Source: G965197555 sp965197555
GTDB lineage: Bacteria > Chloroflexota > Dehalococcoidia > Lucifugimonadales > UBA3495
Reading direction: 5' to 3'
Assembly (NCBI GenBank): GCA_965197555.1
Contig: OZ240213.1
Location: 3,658,001 to 3,722,000, forward strand
Length of the DNA stretch: 64,000 nucleotides
Each line of letters starts with the position of its first letter. Position 1 is the first letter of the stretch. Made by a program: the position numbers and the translations under genes. Below, one piece after another: positions 9,101 to 17,560 of the stretch. The notes beneath the pieces are model-generated. The model was not told the origin of the DNA and searched no databases. It worked only from the letters and a program-made list of their open reading frames with translations.

Positions 9101-9319
9101 CTACGCCGGGCGGCCGGCTTCGAGGTCACCGACCGAATTGTCACCCACTTCCAAGGACCTAGTGAGATCGACCGTGTAATGCGGGGTGCCCACTCTCAAT
9201 ACATCATCCAGGAAACTCTCAGCGAGCAACTGGTGCCGGGCGCGGCGGAGGACGGGGCCAAGACGGAGACCCTTAAGATCGAGGGAATGGAAGTTACCCT
9301 GGGAGTCCGCCGGGTCTAG
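6161..9319 (+). CDS. ileS: Isoleucyl-tRNA synthetase
   Basis: IleRS charges tRNA-Ile and edits misactivated valine. The 1052-residue protein has the class I HIGH-type motif NGSPGIHH near residue 50 and the KMSKR loop near residue 646. The CP1 editing domain includes AWTTTPWTLPGNTALAV and GTGIVHIAPAFGDED. The composition and length match the eukaryote-like (type 2) IleRS subgroup, which in other bacteria is often linked to mupirocin tolerance. ATG 6161 with GAGGG upstream is preferred: the upstream ATG at 6092 overlaps a TATAAT box (6088-6093) that probably drives the gene. Possible zinc-binding Cys pairs are HCPRC and CQRCQ. mutM follows by 10 bp. Confidence 0.95.
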   Translation: MFTPVSSRVSFPEVDARVLQLWKEQDVFHRTETERQDSPLFMLFEGPPTANGSPGIHHVLARVFKDVICRHRTMKGYRCVRKGGWDTHGLPVEIEVEKQLGLTTKREIEEYGIEKFNQQCRESVFRYVKEWENLTDRIGFWVDMEHPYVTLENDYIETGWWILKQLWDQGLLYQDLRGTPHCPRCVTSLSSHEVALGYKEDTPDPSGFVKFQLSGFDNTRRARRAFGGSYDKLISFGEPVYFLAWTTTPWTLPGNTALAVDVEAEYSLVEVDEEQSKERLVLASELVDQVIKRPHRTLSTFHGRDLVRLTYKGLYDPVEYGTEIRQFRGPEYTQSEGRGMLELASSFNPTIVPADFVSMEDGTGIVHIAPAFGDEDLGLGRFEGLAFVQPVDLLGNVTGDYPFAGKFVKDADEDIMQDLTDRGLLFHRDVYRHTYPFCWRCDTPLLYYAKSSWYIRTSAHKDSLVDGNSTINWYPEYIKDGRFGEWLRNNVDWAISRERYWGTPIPIWQCQRCQDSLCVGSVAELQEHIVHEQRHLLEGLDLHRPYVDEILLSCPRDGCDGRMNRIPEVMDAWFDSGAMPFAQWHYPFDNADIADDGRFPADYICEAVDQTRGWFYSLHALSTLLKDYPSYRNVICLGLVLDERGHKMSKRVGNVVEPLPVLDEHGADALRWYLFTASHPGEPRRFSAKLVSETLRRVMLTLWNVYSFFSNYASIDNYHPEQEPAGWRPEAELDRWVLSELNSLVVQVDGNLESYDPTNAGRRLQEFIDQLSNWYVRRSRRRFWRSENDGDKLSAYITLHTCLVTLTKLMAPLAPFVAEDMYQSLVRAVDPEAPDSVHLALYPQADASLIDEPLMEATRLAMRISSMGRSARSKAGIKVRQPLASVAVKARTAQEQDYLTMVGPQVLEELNIKELMVLDDSSALVAQVREASGDRPEAIVATGHFTAALEGGYMVAVDCDVTPELAEEGMARELVHRIQNLRRAAGFEVTDRIVTHFQGPSEIDRVMRGAHSQYIIQETLSEQLVPGAAEDGAKTETLKIEGMEVTLGVRRV

Positions 9320-9329
9320 GCTGTCGCCC

Positions 9330-10151
9330 ATGCCTGAACTGCCCGAGGTCGAGAACGCCCGCCGCTCCCTGCTACAAGCCGGTTTGCCTGGGAGAACTTT
9401 CACTGGCGCTCAGATAGGTTGGGCCAAGACCGTTCAGCGCATCGGCGTGGAAGATTTTGTGCTTGGGCTCCACGGCCAGCAGGTCCAAGACGTAGCTCGC
9501 CGTGGAAAGTACATCCTGGTGCCCCTATTCAAGGGCGATGACCAGAACAACCATACCCTGATAATCCACCTGGGTATGACCGGCGGCCTCTTCGTCCAAC
9601 CCGATGCCCAGGCCCCACACCCCATGGTCCGCCATACCTTCCAGCTTGATGACGGGCGCCAGATGAGATTCGTGGACGGCAGGAAGTTCGGCAAGCTGTG
9701 GCTGGCGGACAATCCAGCGAGTGTCCTGCCCTCCCTGGGGCCGGAGCCCTTGGGCGACTCCTTCACCACGGAAGCCCTCGCTCAAGGCCTGGGCCGCCGG
9801 AGCGCACCAGTCAAGGCGTTGCTATTGGAACAGTCCATCGTTCCTGGGATGGGTAATCTGTACGCCGACGAGTCTTTGTTCCTGGCTGGCATAAATCCGA
9901 TGCGTCCCGCTTCCAGCCTCACGGAGCAGGAGCTATCCCGGTTGAGGGATTGCATAGTCACTGCTTTGACCTATGGCGTTGCTGTCTATGATGAAAGGCG
10001 GGCCGCCTCTTGGCCGGACCCTCCCAGGGCCCTCACAGCTTGGACTATCCCTCGCAACTCTGGAGAGCCTTGTCCCCGTTGCGGCCACCCAATGGAGGGC
10101 ACCCGCGTCCGCGGCCGGGGCACCTACTTCTGCCCCTCTTGCCAGGGTTAG
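9330..10151 (+). CDS. mutM: Formamidopyrimidine-DNA glycosylase (Fpg/MutM)
   Basis: The 273-residue protein starts MPELPEVENARR, with the catalytic Pro2 and Glu3 of the Fpg family, which removes oxidised purines such as 8-oxoguanine and cleaves at the abasic site. RRGKYIL near residue 57 carries the conserved lysine. The helix-two-turn-helix segment LLLEQSIVPGMGNLYADE is near residue 165. The C-terminal zinc finger is CPRCGHPM and CPSCQG. ATG 9330 is fixed by the need for Pro2; longer upstream reading overlaps ileS. A second, more distant Fpg/Nei gene is at 55315. Confidence 0.96.
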   Translation: MPELPEVENARRSLLQAGLPGRTFTGAQIGWAKTVQRIGVEDFVLGLHGQQVQDVARRGKYILVPLFKGDDQNNHTLIIHLGMTGGLFVQPDAQAPHPMVRHTFQLDDGRQMRFVDGRKFGKLWLADNPASVLPSLGPEPLGDSFTTEALAQGLGRRSAPVKALLLEQSIVPGMGNLYADESLFLAGINPMRPASSLTEQELSRLRDCIVTALTYGVAVYDERRAASWPDPPRALTAWTIPRNSGEPCPRCGHPMEGTRVRGRGTYFCPSCQG

Positions 10152-10222
10152 ACAAGTCGGCCGACATGTCGCGACGACCCGGGGGTTGGCGATCAGGCTA
10201 CGCCCGAATTATTCCCGCTTCA

Positions 10223-10642
10223 TTACACCGCTGTTCCGTAGATGTGGTCGGGCACAACAATAATGGCAGCGCGGCGGTCGTCGCGCATAGCGTGGTCGTA
10301 CTCCTCCCAGTTGGGGTGCTCCTCACCAGATGCGGCCCGGTAGACATCCCGCAAAGCCAGGCGCAACTCGTCGGAGTCGGTGTTGTCGGCGGAGAGCACC
10401 TGGGCATGGCCTTCAAGGACCGCGAACCCATACCAGCCTTCCCGGGACACCAGTAGAGAGCAGCGCGGGTCTCGCTTGAGGTTCTTCAATTTTGCCCGAT
10501 CCTCGGTTACGGTGAAAGCGATGCCGTCTCTATAGGGGCCACAGCTTATAATGCTCATCTGGGCAGCGCCGTTGCGGCGAAAGGTGGTCAGCACCCCTCG
10601 ATGGCTCTCAGTGGCAAGAGCCCGGACCTGGTCTGGTAGCAT
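10223..10642 (-). CDS. PPOX-class (pyridoxamine 5'-phosphate oxidase-like) flavin/F420 protein
   Basis: ATG 10642 is chosen because AGGAGG lies 7 nt upstream; the 139-residue product is typical for split beta-barrel PPOX proteins. LATESHRGVLTTFRRNGAAQ matches the N-terminal strand pair, DRAKLKNLKRDPRCSLLVS the cofactor-phosphate-binding segment, and EGHAQVLSADN the core strand of the TIGR03618-like F420-dependent group. Members bind FMN or F420 and reduce small substrates, or act as cofactor-binding sensors; the substrate is unknown. It lies 25 bp downstream of a GNAT gene on the same strand, and convergent with mutM. Confidence 0.8.
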   Translation of the reverse strand: MLPDQVRALATESHRGVLTTFRRNGAAQMSIISCGPYRDGIAFTVTEDRAKLKNLKRDPRCSLLVSREGWYGFAVLEGHAQVLSADNTDSDELRLALRDVYRAASGEEHPNWEEYDHAMRDDRRAAIIVVPDHIYGTAV

Positions 10643-10667
10643 CTGATAACCTCCTGGCACCTCGTGG

Positions 10668-11141
10668 CTATAACACGAAGTCGATTTCGTACATGTAATA
10701 TCGAGAACGGCTCATACCCAGGTTGGAATATACCCGCTGGGCTACGTGGTTATTCTCTTCCACGTAAAGACGAATGCCACAGACATCTCCCCGGCTACGG
10801 GCCTCGGCCGTTACGTGGCTATCCAACTCGCGGTACACGCCGCGGCGACGGTACTCGGGGGCCACATAGACGCTTTGAATCCACCAGAAGTAGCCGTTAC
10901 GCCAGTCGCTCCACTCGGTGGTGATGAGTAGCTGGCCGACGACCCGACCTTCGGCCTCGGCTACCAAGTAAAAACCCCGATTGCTGTCTCCAATGACCGC
11001 ATCAACCCCTGTCCGCAGGGTTTCCGGGTCCAGGTCCCTACCCTCGGATTCCCTGGCCATCGCAGCGTTAAACTGCACCAGGGTATCCAAGTCCTCCCTT
11101 CTTGCCCTCCGTACGTGGATATTTGAGTCTGGAGATGTCAT
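10668..11141 (-). CDS. GNAT family N-acetyltransferase
   Basis: The 157-residue protein has the GNAT acetyl-CoA-binding fold. VRRARREDLDTLVQFNAAMA is the N-terminal strand-helix, GYFWWIQSVYVAPEYRRRGV at about residues 83-102 is motif A with the R/Q-x-x-G-x-G/A pyrophosphate loop written here as RRRGVY, and LYVEENNHVAQRVYSNLGM is motif B. The acceptor is unknown; WWIQSVYV resembles small-molecule amine acetylases. It starts a two-gene minus-strand unit with the PPOX gene. Confidence 0.88.
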   Translation of the reverse strand: MTSPDSNIHVRRARREDLDTLVQFNAAMARESEGRDLDPETLRTGVDAVIGDSNRGFYLVAEAEGRVVGQLLITTEWSDWRNGYFWWIQSVYVAPEYRRRGVYRELDSHVTAEARSRGDVCGIRLYVEENNHVAQRVYSNLGMSRSRYYMYEIDFVL

Positions 11142-11235
11142 CGGTTCACATCACAACTGATTTATGACCCCCTGCAATTACGCTTCCTGGCCGCAAGGGG
11201 TGTGAAGACATGGGTTGACGATTGGTGGGTGACTT

Positions 11236-13827
11236 CTAGCTAAGCCAGAAGGTTGATCCGCCCTCTCCTTTTTGCACCTCTATGCGCACGGGGAATACGT
11301 CTTTCATGTCATCTAGATGGGTTATGACAATGATCTTTTCGAAGTCGTCCTGGATAGCGCTAATTACATCCAGAATGCGCTCTCGCCCTGCAGCGTCTTG
11401 AGTGCCAAACCCCTCATCAATGAACAATGTCGGCAAAGGCGTGCCAGTCCGCTGGGCCAACACTTTCGAAAGAGCTATTCTCAAAGCCAGGTTCACCCGA
11501 AAAGCCTCCCCTCCGCTATACATCTCATAGCTTCGCGGCCCCAATTCGTCGTAGACCTTGATTTCCAGAGTTTCGATAGGTTCCCCAAGTCCCGTCCGGC
11601 GCTCCCTTTGGGTCTCCAGCTTCACATGCATGCGGTAATCGGTCATGCGCCCCAACAAAGAATTCGCTTCTTCTTCCAAACGGGGGACCACCGTCTCGAT
11701 GAGCATGGCCTGGACTCCTTGTCGGCCAAAGGCGGTTACAAGCTCCTGATAGGTCGCTTGGTCTTCCTGTAACTTGACCAAACGCAGGGAGCCAGCCGCC
11801 AGCCTTCGGCGTAATCCTTCTAACTGGTCCAGTTGGAGCTCCAGATACACTCTTCTGGACAGGACCTCTTGGTGTTTACGTTCCAGGTCCCCTTGCGTCT
11901 CCTTCGCCACCAGTAGTTTGTACTCCCAATCCGGTAACAGGAGGGCCGCTTCTTGGTCGACTTGGATTAATTGTTCCAGCTCAGTGACCTCGGATTGGCG
12001 GCTCCTCGACATTATTTCGGCCTGAGCCACCGATTCCAACTCTCTAGGTAGGTTGGTTTCGGCATCGGCGAGCTGGCTACGCTGTTCGTCGAAAGCCTCT
12101 AAGTCCAGAATCTCTGCGTAAAGACTCCGGCGCCCTTGCTCATCGTAGCAGAGCGTCCCAATTTGTGTCTCCAAGTCCTGGAGTTGGTCCCGTTCAGAGG
12201 GCGCGAATTCACCAGCCTGCAGCGATTTTACAGCCTCGTCAAGCTCAATCCTTGCTCTCTTCAGGTCTTCACTAGCGGCTCTGGAATCTTCAATGCCACG
12301 GGTCAACTCTTGGGCCTTCAGCTCCTGGTCCCGACGAGCTTGGGCAAGGTCTTGCTCTCGTCGAGGCAATTCCTTATCCAGATGCGAAAGCTCCGCTCGC
12401 AGGGTCTTCAACCGTTCGTCGTTTTGGCGGTACAAGTCACGTTTCGCCTGGATATCCTGCTCATAGGTTTCGGTCAAACGTTGACAGCCGTCCTCTTCAA
12501 GGGGCGTTTGACACAAGGGGCACACCGCCGCATTCCCGTTGGAGCCGGTTTGAGACAGCAATTCCAGCTTGCTTTTGACCTCCAGCCCTTCCAGCCGGTA
12601 CCGCTCTGCGGTAGTCTGGGACTCGCCTATCATGGTGGCGAGAGACTGCTTGTGGGACCGCTGATCCGCGACGGTCCGCTCTTCCTTCGCGATACGCTCT
12701 AGAGCAATGCGTACCCCGTCCATATCCTGCATCAAGCCGCCCCAAGCGTTGACCCTGGACGGCAATTCGACCTCTACTTGCTGGCGAAGATGATCGACTT
12801 GTACTTCCAGACGACCTTGGGCCAAATTGATGGCCTGGGAGAGGATGCTCTTTTGATGGGTCAACTCGTCGAAACGCCGTCTAGCTTCTTCCTGTCCTTC
12901 AAACCGGCGGCGGGCATGCTGCAGCCGGGTGGCTCCGTCATTGATAGCATCAGCTTGGTCCAGCAAGAGCCGATATTGCTGGACCCGGCTGTACCCCAAA
13001 GCCAACGTTAATTTCAGTTGCTCAACTTCCAGATGAGCATTCTTCATGCGCTTGTCAGAATCAGCAATCCGGTCTCGGCGGTGCGCCAGTTCGGTGACCT
13101 GGCGCTGCAGGTCGTTCAACAACCTGCTATTTTCCGCAACGTGGTTACTGGCGTCTTCAAGGGCCCGGTTGTTGTCGGCCAAGTCTTGGGTCAGGTCGCC
13201 TATATCTTCCGCTTGTCGGCGCACTTCCCCCAGAACTCCTTCCTGCTTCATGGCTGCGGACTTGCATTCATCAAACCGCTCTTTGGCGACGTCCTGGAGC
13301 CTGTCGTATTCTTCCAGTCCGAGTATTTTGGAGAGCACGGCTTTTCGCTCCGCGGGCGACTTGTTAGTGAACTCATCGGCCCGTCCCTGGAGCAGAAATG
13401 CCGAATTGATGAAGGTGTCGTAGTCCATCCCGACCACTTGGTCGATCTTGGTCTGGGTGTTGCGTAAGTGGTTACCCGTGATGGACTGGGGGCCCGATTC
13501 GCCCAATACTTGGAGTTGAAGGTCTGACATCCCTTGCCGGCGCCGACCGCCGCCCCGGGCGCGGACTCTTATCGCCCGGTAGTCGATATCCCTGGCGCGG
13601 AAATCCAATTCCACCCGGCACTCATCGGCACCGTATGATATGAGCTCATCGGGGGTCTTGCTCCGGGCCTTACCCCACAAACACCAGGTAATGGCGTCCA
13701 AAAGGGCGGACTTCCCGTGACCGTTGGGTCCACACAAACAAGCTACGTGGATGCTACCAAGGTCAAGAGTGGGGACTTGCTCACGGTAGCAGAGAAAGTT
13801 TTTCAGGCTAAGCCGTAGAGGGACCAT
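11236..13827 (-). CDS. sbcC: SbcC/Rad50-type DNA repair ATPase
   Basis: SMC-like exonuclease ATPase subunit that, with an SbcD/Mre11 nuclease, processes DNA ends and hairpins. The 863-residue form starting at ATG 13827 (MVPLRLSLKNFLCYRE) has Walker A GPNGHGKS at residues 33-40, long coiled coils rich in Glu, Gln and Arg, the zinc-hook CPLC near residue 436, the signature YSGGEAFRVNLALRIALSK near residue 770, and Walker B LPTLFIDEGFGTQD. A GTG at 13869 is an alternative start. No sbcD lies on either side: upstream is a divergent ABC transporter and downstream a GNAT gene, so the nuclease partner must be elsewhere. Confidence 0.92.
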   Translation of the reverse strand: MVPLRLSLKNFLCYREQVPTLDLGSIHVACLCGPNGHGKSALLDAITWCLWGKARSKTPDELISYGADECRVELDFRARDIDYRAIRVRARGGGRRRQGMSDLQLQVLGESGPQSITGNHLRNTQTKIDQVVGMDYDTFINSAFLLQGRADEFTNKSPAERKAVLSKILGLEEYDRLQDVAKERFDECKSAAMKQEGVLGEVRRQAEDIGDLTQDLADNNRALEDASNHVAENSRLLNDLQRQVTELAHRRDRIADSDKRMKNAHLEVEQLKLTLALGYSRVQQYRLLLDQADAINDGATRLQHARRRFEGQEEARRRFDELTHQKSILSQAINLAQGRLEVQVDHLRQQVEVELPSRVNAWGGLMQDMDGVRIALERIAKEERTVADQRSHKQSLATMIGESQTTAERYRLEGLEVKSKLELLSQTGSNGNAAVCPLCQTPLEEDGCQRLTETYEQDIQAKRDLYRQNDERLKTLRAELSHLDKELPRREQDLAQARRDQELKAQELTRGIEDSRAASEDLKRARIELDEAVKSLQAGEFAPSERDQLQDLETQIGTLCYDEQGRRSLYAEILDLEAFDEQRSQLADAETNLPRELESVAQAEIMSRSRQSEVTELEQLIQVDQEAALLLPDWEYKLLVAKETQGDLERKHQEVLSRRVYLELQLDQLEGLRRRLAAGSLRLVKLQEDQATYQELVTAFGRQGVQAMLIETVVPRLEEEANSLLGRMTDYRMHVKLETQRERRTGLGEPIETLEIKVYDELGPRSYEMYSGGEAFRVNLALRIALSKVLAQRTGTPLPTLFIDEGFGTQDAAGRERILDVISAIQDDFEKIIVITHLDDMKDVFPVRIEVQKGEGGSTFWLS

Positions 13828-14011
13828 AGCAGCGTTGAGGTCACCTACTTCCCGTCCTAAAATCGCCACAGCCCGAGGGACCGCTAGCCGCGCCTATTGT
13901 GGCCGCCAACATTCTAGCATAAGACCTACCCTTCACTCACTGGTGCCGAAGGGAGTCCCCGGTGAGCAACCAGCGCCACGGAAAGCAATTTTTCGTAAGA
14001 GGGATTACTCT

Positions 14012-14017
14012 TATAAT
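14012..14017 (+). promoter_or_regulatory. Probable -10 box of the ABC exporter operon
   Basis: TATAAT at 14012-14017 lies about 30 bp before GTG 14048; the -35 region is a T-rich run near 13989 without a good hexamer. The expected short leader supports the chosen GTG start. Confidence 0.45.
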
Positions 14018-14047
14018 TAATCACAATAGAGACACCAGCGCATCGGC

Positions 14048-14854
14048 GTGGGCGATACAATTGTCAAGAGCACTAGTGAAGCGAAGGTGAAGATAATTCC
14101 GAAGATCATAGATGTTCAGGACCTGAGGAAGAGCTACGGCTCGGTCACTGCGGTCGATGGTGTAACTTTTTGGGTCGAGGCTGGCGAAGTGTTTGGCATT
14201 CTGGGGCCCAATGGGGCCGGTAAGACCACCACCGTGGAGATACTTGAGGGGATGCGACCTGCCGACAGCGGTGTTGCTCGCATCAACGGCATAGACATCA
14301 GCAAAAACCCCAGAGCGGTCAAGTCCGTCATTGGGATACAGCTTCAGTCTTCCGCATTCTTCGATAATCTCAGCCTTAGCGAGATTCTCGAAGTTTTTGG
14401 CAGCATATACCGGCGAAGACCTGACCCCCTGGCGCTACTGCGTCAGGTTGAGCTGGAGGACAGATCCAAGTCGCGGTTCAAAAACCTTTCCGGAGGGCAA
14501 AAGCAACGGTTTTCCATCGCCGTTACTCTGGTAAATGATCCGTTGGTGCTATTTCTCGACGAGCCCACCACCGGCCTCGACCCTCAGGCGCGCCGGCACA
14601 TGTGGGAACTGCTGAAAGGGTTCAAAGAGGAAGGACGCACAACCCTGTTGACCACCCACTACATGGAGGAAGCTGAGGAGCTGTGCGACAGGGTCGCCAT
14701 TATGGACCAAGGCCACATTGTGGCGCTGGACCATCCCCAGGCGCTGATAGACAATCTACTGGCCAAAGGATTCCACAAAGAGTGGGTAGAGAAATCCGCT
14801 AACCTGGAGGATGTATTCCTGGACCTGACCGGGCGGGCGCTTCGGGACGAATGA
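14048..14854 (+). CDS. ABC-2 type exporter, ATP-binding subunit
   Basis: Nucleotide-binding subunit of a DrrA/CcmA-type exporter. Walker A is GPNGAGKTTTVEIL near residue 54, the Q-loop is IGIQLQSS, the signature is NLSGGQKQRFSIAVTLVNDP near residue 142, and Walker B is LVLFLDEPTTGLDPQARR followed by the H-loop LLTTHYMEEAEEL. GTG 14048 gives 268 residues with about 18 residues before the ABC core; a slightly later start is possible. The 3' end overlaps the permease gene (ATGA). The pair likely exports a lipid, drug or polymer; the substrate is unknown. Confidence 0.9.
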   Translation: MGDTIVKSTSEAKVKIIPKIIDVQDLRKSYGSVTAVDGVTFWVEAGEVFGILGPNGAGKTTTVEILEGMRPADSGVARINGIDISKNPRAVKSVIGIQLQSSAFFDNLSLSEILEVFGSIYRRRPDPLALLRQVELEDRSKSRFKNLSGGQKQRFSIAVTLVNDPLVLFLDEPTTGLDPQARRHMWELLKGFKEEGRTTLLTTHYMEEAEELCDRVAIMDQGHIVALDHPQALIDNLLAKGFHKEWVEKSANLEDVFLDLTGRALRDE

Positions 14855-15936
14855 ATCTGCGAACCAACCCCACATGGGTGCTAACGACGGCCTCCCTGAA
14901 GATGTGGTTCCGGGACCGCCAGGCCATCTTCTGGACCTTCTTTCTTCCTTTGGTGATCATGGTCATATTCGGCGTCCTCAACTTTGGTGACCTAGGCGCC
15001 GTTGAGGTAGGGGTCGTTGATGAAGCAGAGACCCCTGCGTCCCAAGCGTTAGTAGCCAATCTGCTGGACTTTAGTGGCTTCGACATTTCCCAACAAAGCG
15101 CCCCGGTAGAACGTCGGGCCCTAACGGATGGCGATCGAGACTTGGTATTGGTTATTCCGGCAGGGTTTGGCGTTTCTTCTGATGCGTCGGCGGTCCGGGT
15201 GTTGTATAACGAAAGCCGTGACAGAGAATCTCAGGTTGGCCTGACCGTGGTCCGGCAGATCCTGGATGAGATGACCTTTGCGCTGACCGAGGTGCCGGGC
15301 CGCTTCGTGGCCGACCCTCAACCTGTATCCAGCCGAAACCTGCGCTACATCGACTTTCTAATGCCCGGTATTGTTGCCATGTCGATTATGCAGATGGGCT
15401 TATTCAGTGTGGCTTTCTCCTTCGTTAGGCTCAAGAACCGAGGAATCTTGCGGCGCCTCCTGGCTACACCGGTACGCCCGTCCAGCTTCCTGTTTGCTCA
15501 AGTGTTCACCAGGTTGACGGTATCCATCATTCAGACCCTGATCCTGATCGGCGTGGCCGCCCTGATATTCAACGTTCAGATCGCGGGCAACCTGGCGGCG
15601 GTGTTGCTGTTGGCGTTGCTGGGTGGCGCTGTCTTTGTCAGCCTTGGTTTCGCGATCTCGGGATGGGCCAATAGCGAAGACGTCGCCGCTCCCCTTGCCA
15701 ACGTAATCGCTCTGCCAATGATGTTTCTCTCCGGCGTATTTTTCCCCCGCACCACCATGCCCGAAGTGCTGCAGGTGATTACCGGCTATTTGCCGCTGAC
15801 TTATCTGGCGGACTCCATGCGGGACATCACCATCGACGGCCAGGTTTTGTGGGCTCAGTGGCCGGAGGTCGTCGGGCTGGCCGTATGGTTGGCAATCACC
15901 TTTACCATCGCTGTTCGCCTGTTTCGATGGGAGTAG
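14851..15936 (+). CDS. ABC-2 type exporter, permease subunit
   Basis: The 361-residue membrane protein has the ABC-2 layout: a first helix near residues 23-45 (FWTFFLPLVIMVIFGVL), a large external domain with VGVVDEAETPASQALVANL, then five hydrophobic segments between about residues 170 and 355, including IVAMSIMQMGLFSVAFSF and the conserved ANVIALPMMFLSGVFFP. This is the partner of the preceding ATPase through a 4-bp ATGA overlap. Such half-pairs dimerise to form an export channel in the cytoplasmic membrane. Confidence 0.9.
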   Translation: MNLRTNPTWVLTTASLKMWFRDRQAIFWTFFLPLVIMVIFGVLNFGDLGAVEVGVVDEAETPASQALVANLLDFSGFDISQQSAPVERRALTDGDRDLVLVIPAGFGVSSDASAVRVLYNESRDRESQVGLTVVRQILDEMTFALTEVPGRFVADPQPVSSRNLRYIDFLMPGIVAMSIMQMGLFSVAFSFVRLKNRGILRRLLATPVRPSSFLFAQVFTRLTVSIIQTLILIGVAALIFNVQIAGNLAAVLLLALLGGAVFVSLGFAISGWANSEDVAAPLANVIALPMMFLSGVFFPRTTMPEVLQVITGYLPLTYLADSMRDITIDGQVLWAQWPEVVGLAVWLAITFTIAVRLFRWE

Positions 15937-15987
15937 AAGGGCACCTCCATCCCCTTTTCCGTGACACAACACCCGTGACACAACTCC

Positions 15988-16014
15988 CGTCCGCCCTGAG
16001 CTTGTCGAAGGGCG
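15988..16014. repeat. Single arm of the dispersed palindromic repeat
   Basis: CCTGAGCTTGTCGAAGGGCG belongs to the palindromic family that is arrayed at 53471-54000. Immediately before it, a 15-bp unit (GTGACACAAC then A/T-CCCGT) is tandemly duplicated at 15961-15990. Confidence 0.6.
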
Positions 16015-16103
16015 TAGATATAAGTCGACCAGCTCACTCAGGGGCAAAGGGGTTGGTAGCAGAATAGACTTCCGGAACACTCCCATTGATGTAAGCGGGT
16101 GCC

Positions 16104-16133
16104 TTGACCCAGTTTACGCCGCGCACCTAAAAT
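16104..16133 (+). promoter_or_regulatory. Promoter of ffh
   Basis: TTGACC (16104-16109) and TAAAAT (16128-16133) are separated by 18 bp. The predicted transcription start near 16140 leaves a 40-nt leader to ATG 16180. Confidence 0.6.
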
Positions 16134-16179
16134 CGACCCATGGACCCAGGCTAGGCCTTACAAGTAAGGAAGCAACAAG

Positions 16180-17514
16180 ATGTTTGATTCCCTAACCGAA
16201 AAACTGACCGGTATATTTCAGCGGCTACAAAGCAGGGGCCGCCTGACGGAAAAAGACATCGACGATGCCCTTGGCCAAGTGCGTCGCTCACTTCTGGAGG
16301 CCGATGTCAACTTCCGGGTCGCCAGAGATTTCGTGGCCGGAGTCAAGGACCGCGCCCTGGAGTCCGAGGTCATGGAGAGCCTGTCTCCCGGCCAACAAGT
16401 GGTCAAGATCGTCCATGAAGAATTGACTTCTTTGCTGAGCGGGGGAGACCACCGGTTGACCCTGTCAAGTCAGCCCACTACAGCGTTGATGCTGGTTGGT
16501 CTGCAGGGTTCCGGCAAGACCACCAGCGCCGCCAAGCTGTCCCTGGCCCTGCGGCGCCAGGGACATCGCTCCTTGCTCGTGGCTGCCGACCTGCGCCGCC
16601 CAGCAGCGATACTTCAGTTGGAGACCTTGGGCCGCCAGTTGGACATACCGGTTTACTCCGAGGACCCGGCGTCTTCTTCTGCTGTGCAGGTCGCCAAGGC
16701 CGGGTTAAGGCGCGCTGAGGAACTTGGCGTCAACTGGGCCATTATTGACACCGGGGGCCGACTGCACATAGACGACGAGCTCATGGAAGAGTTGGAACAT
16801 TTGAAGGCCGCTGTATCGCCCCACGAGACCCTCCTGGTTGTGGACGCGATGACCGGCCAGGATGCTGTCAACGCAGCCCAGGAGTTCCACAGCCGGATTG
16901 GGCTGACCGGTCTAGTCATGACCAAGATGGACGGCGACGCTCGAGGCGGCGCCGCTCTTTCGGTGACTAGGGTAACCGGCATCCCCATAAAGTACGTAGG
17001 TGTCGGGGAGAGAGTCGACGCCATGGAGCCCTTTCACCCTGACCGCATGGCCTCCCGAATCCTGGCCATGGGCGATGTCCTGACCCTGATCGAAAAGGCT
17101 CAGGAAGCGGCTGACGAACAACAGACCAAGGAGCTGGAGAGAAAGTTTCGCCAAGCCAGCTTTGACCTGGAAGACTTTCTGCAGCAAATCCAAAGCGTCA
17201 AAAAGATGGGCTCTTTGAGCCAAATCATGGGGATGATCCCCGGGCTAAGCCAGATGAGCAACCGGATTCCTGCGGCTTCATTGGATGACGGCCAGATTAC
17301 AAGAGTAGAAGCAATGATCCGGTCTATGACCCCGGACGAGCGGCACCATCCCGAGATCATCAACGGCAGCCGCCGCCGCCGCATCGCCCGTGGCAGCGGC
17401 ACCACCCCTCAGGATATCAACCAGCTACTCAACCAGTTCCGCCAGACTCAGAAGCTGATGCGCCAGCTCTCCCGGTCCCGCAACCCCAAGACCCTAATGA
17501 ATCTTTTCAAGTAA
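16180..17514 (+). CDS. ffh: Signal recognition particle protein Ffh
   Basis: Ffh is the SRP54 GTPase that targets nascent membrane proteins to the Sec translocon with the 4.5S RNA. The 444-residue protein has the N helical bundle (residues 1-90), G1 GLQGSGKTTSAAKL near residue 108, the insertion-box DLRRPAAILQL, G3 DTGGRLHID, G4 TKMDGDARGG, and the methionine-rich M domain (SLSQIMGMIPGLSQM, QTQKLMRQLSRSRNPK). ATG 16180 follows AAGGAAG at a suitable distance. It is monocistronic with its own promoter. Confidence 0.97.
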   Translation: MFDSLTEKLTGIFQRLQSRGRLTEKDIDDALGQVRRSLLEADVNFRVARDFVAGVKDRALESEVMESLSPGQQVVKIVHEELTSLLSGGDHRLTLSSQPTTALMLVGLQGSGKTTSAAKLSLALRRQGHRSLLVAADLRRPAAILQLETLGRQLDIPVYSEDPASSSAVQVAKAGLRRAEELGVNWAIIDTGGRLHIDDELMEELEHLKAAVSPHETLLVVDAMTGQDAVNAAQEFHSRIGLTGLVMTKMDGDARGGAALSVTRVTGIPIKYVGVGERVDAMEPFHPDRMASRILAMGDVLTLIEKAQEAADEQQTKELERKFRQASFDLEDFLQQIQSVKKMGSLSQIMGMIPGLSQMSNRIPAASLDDGQITRVEAMIRSMTPDERHHPEIINGSRRRRIARGSGTTPQDINQLLNQFRQTQKLMRQLSRSRNPKTLMNLFK

Positions 17515-17560
17515 AGTTCTTAAAGTCTGGGCCGATTTCACGTTGGTCAATGGAGCGAGA

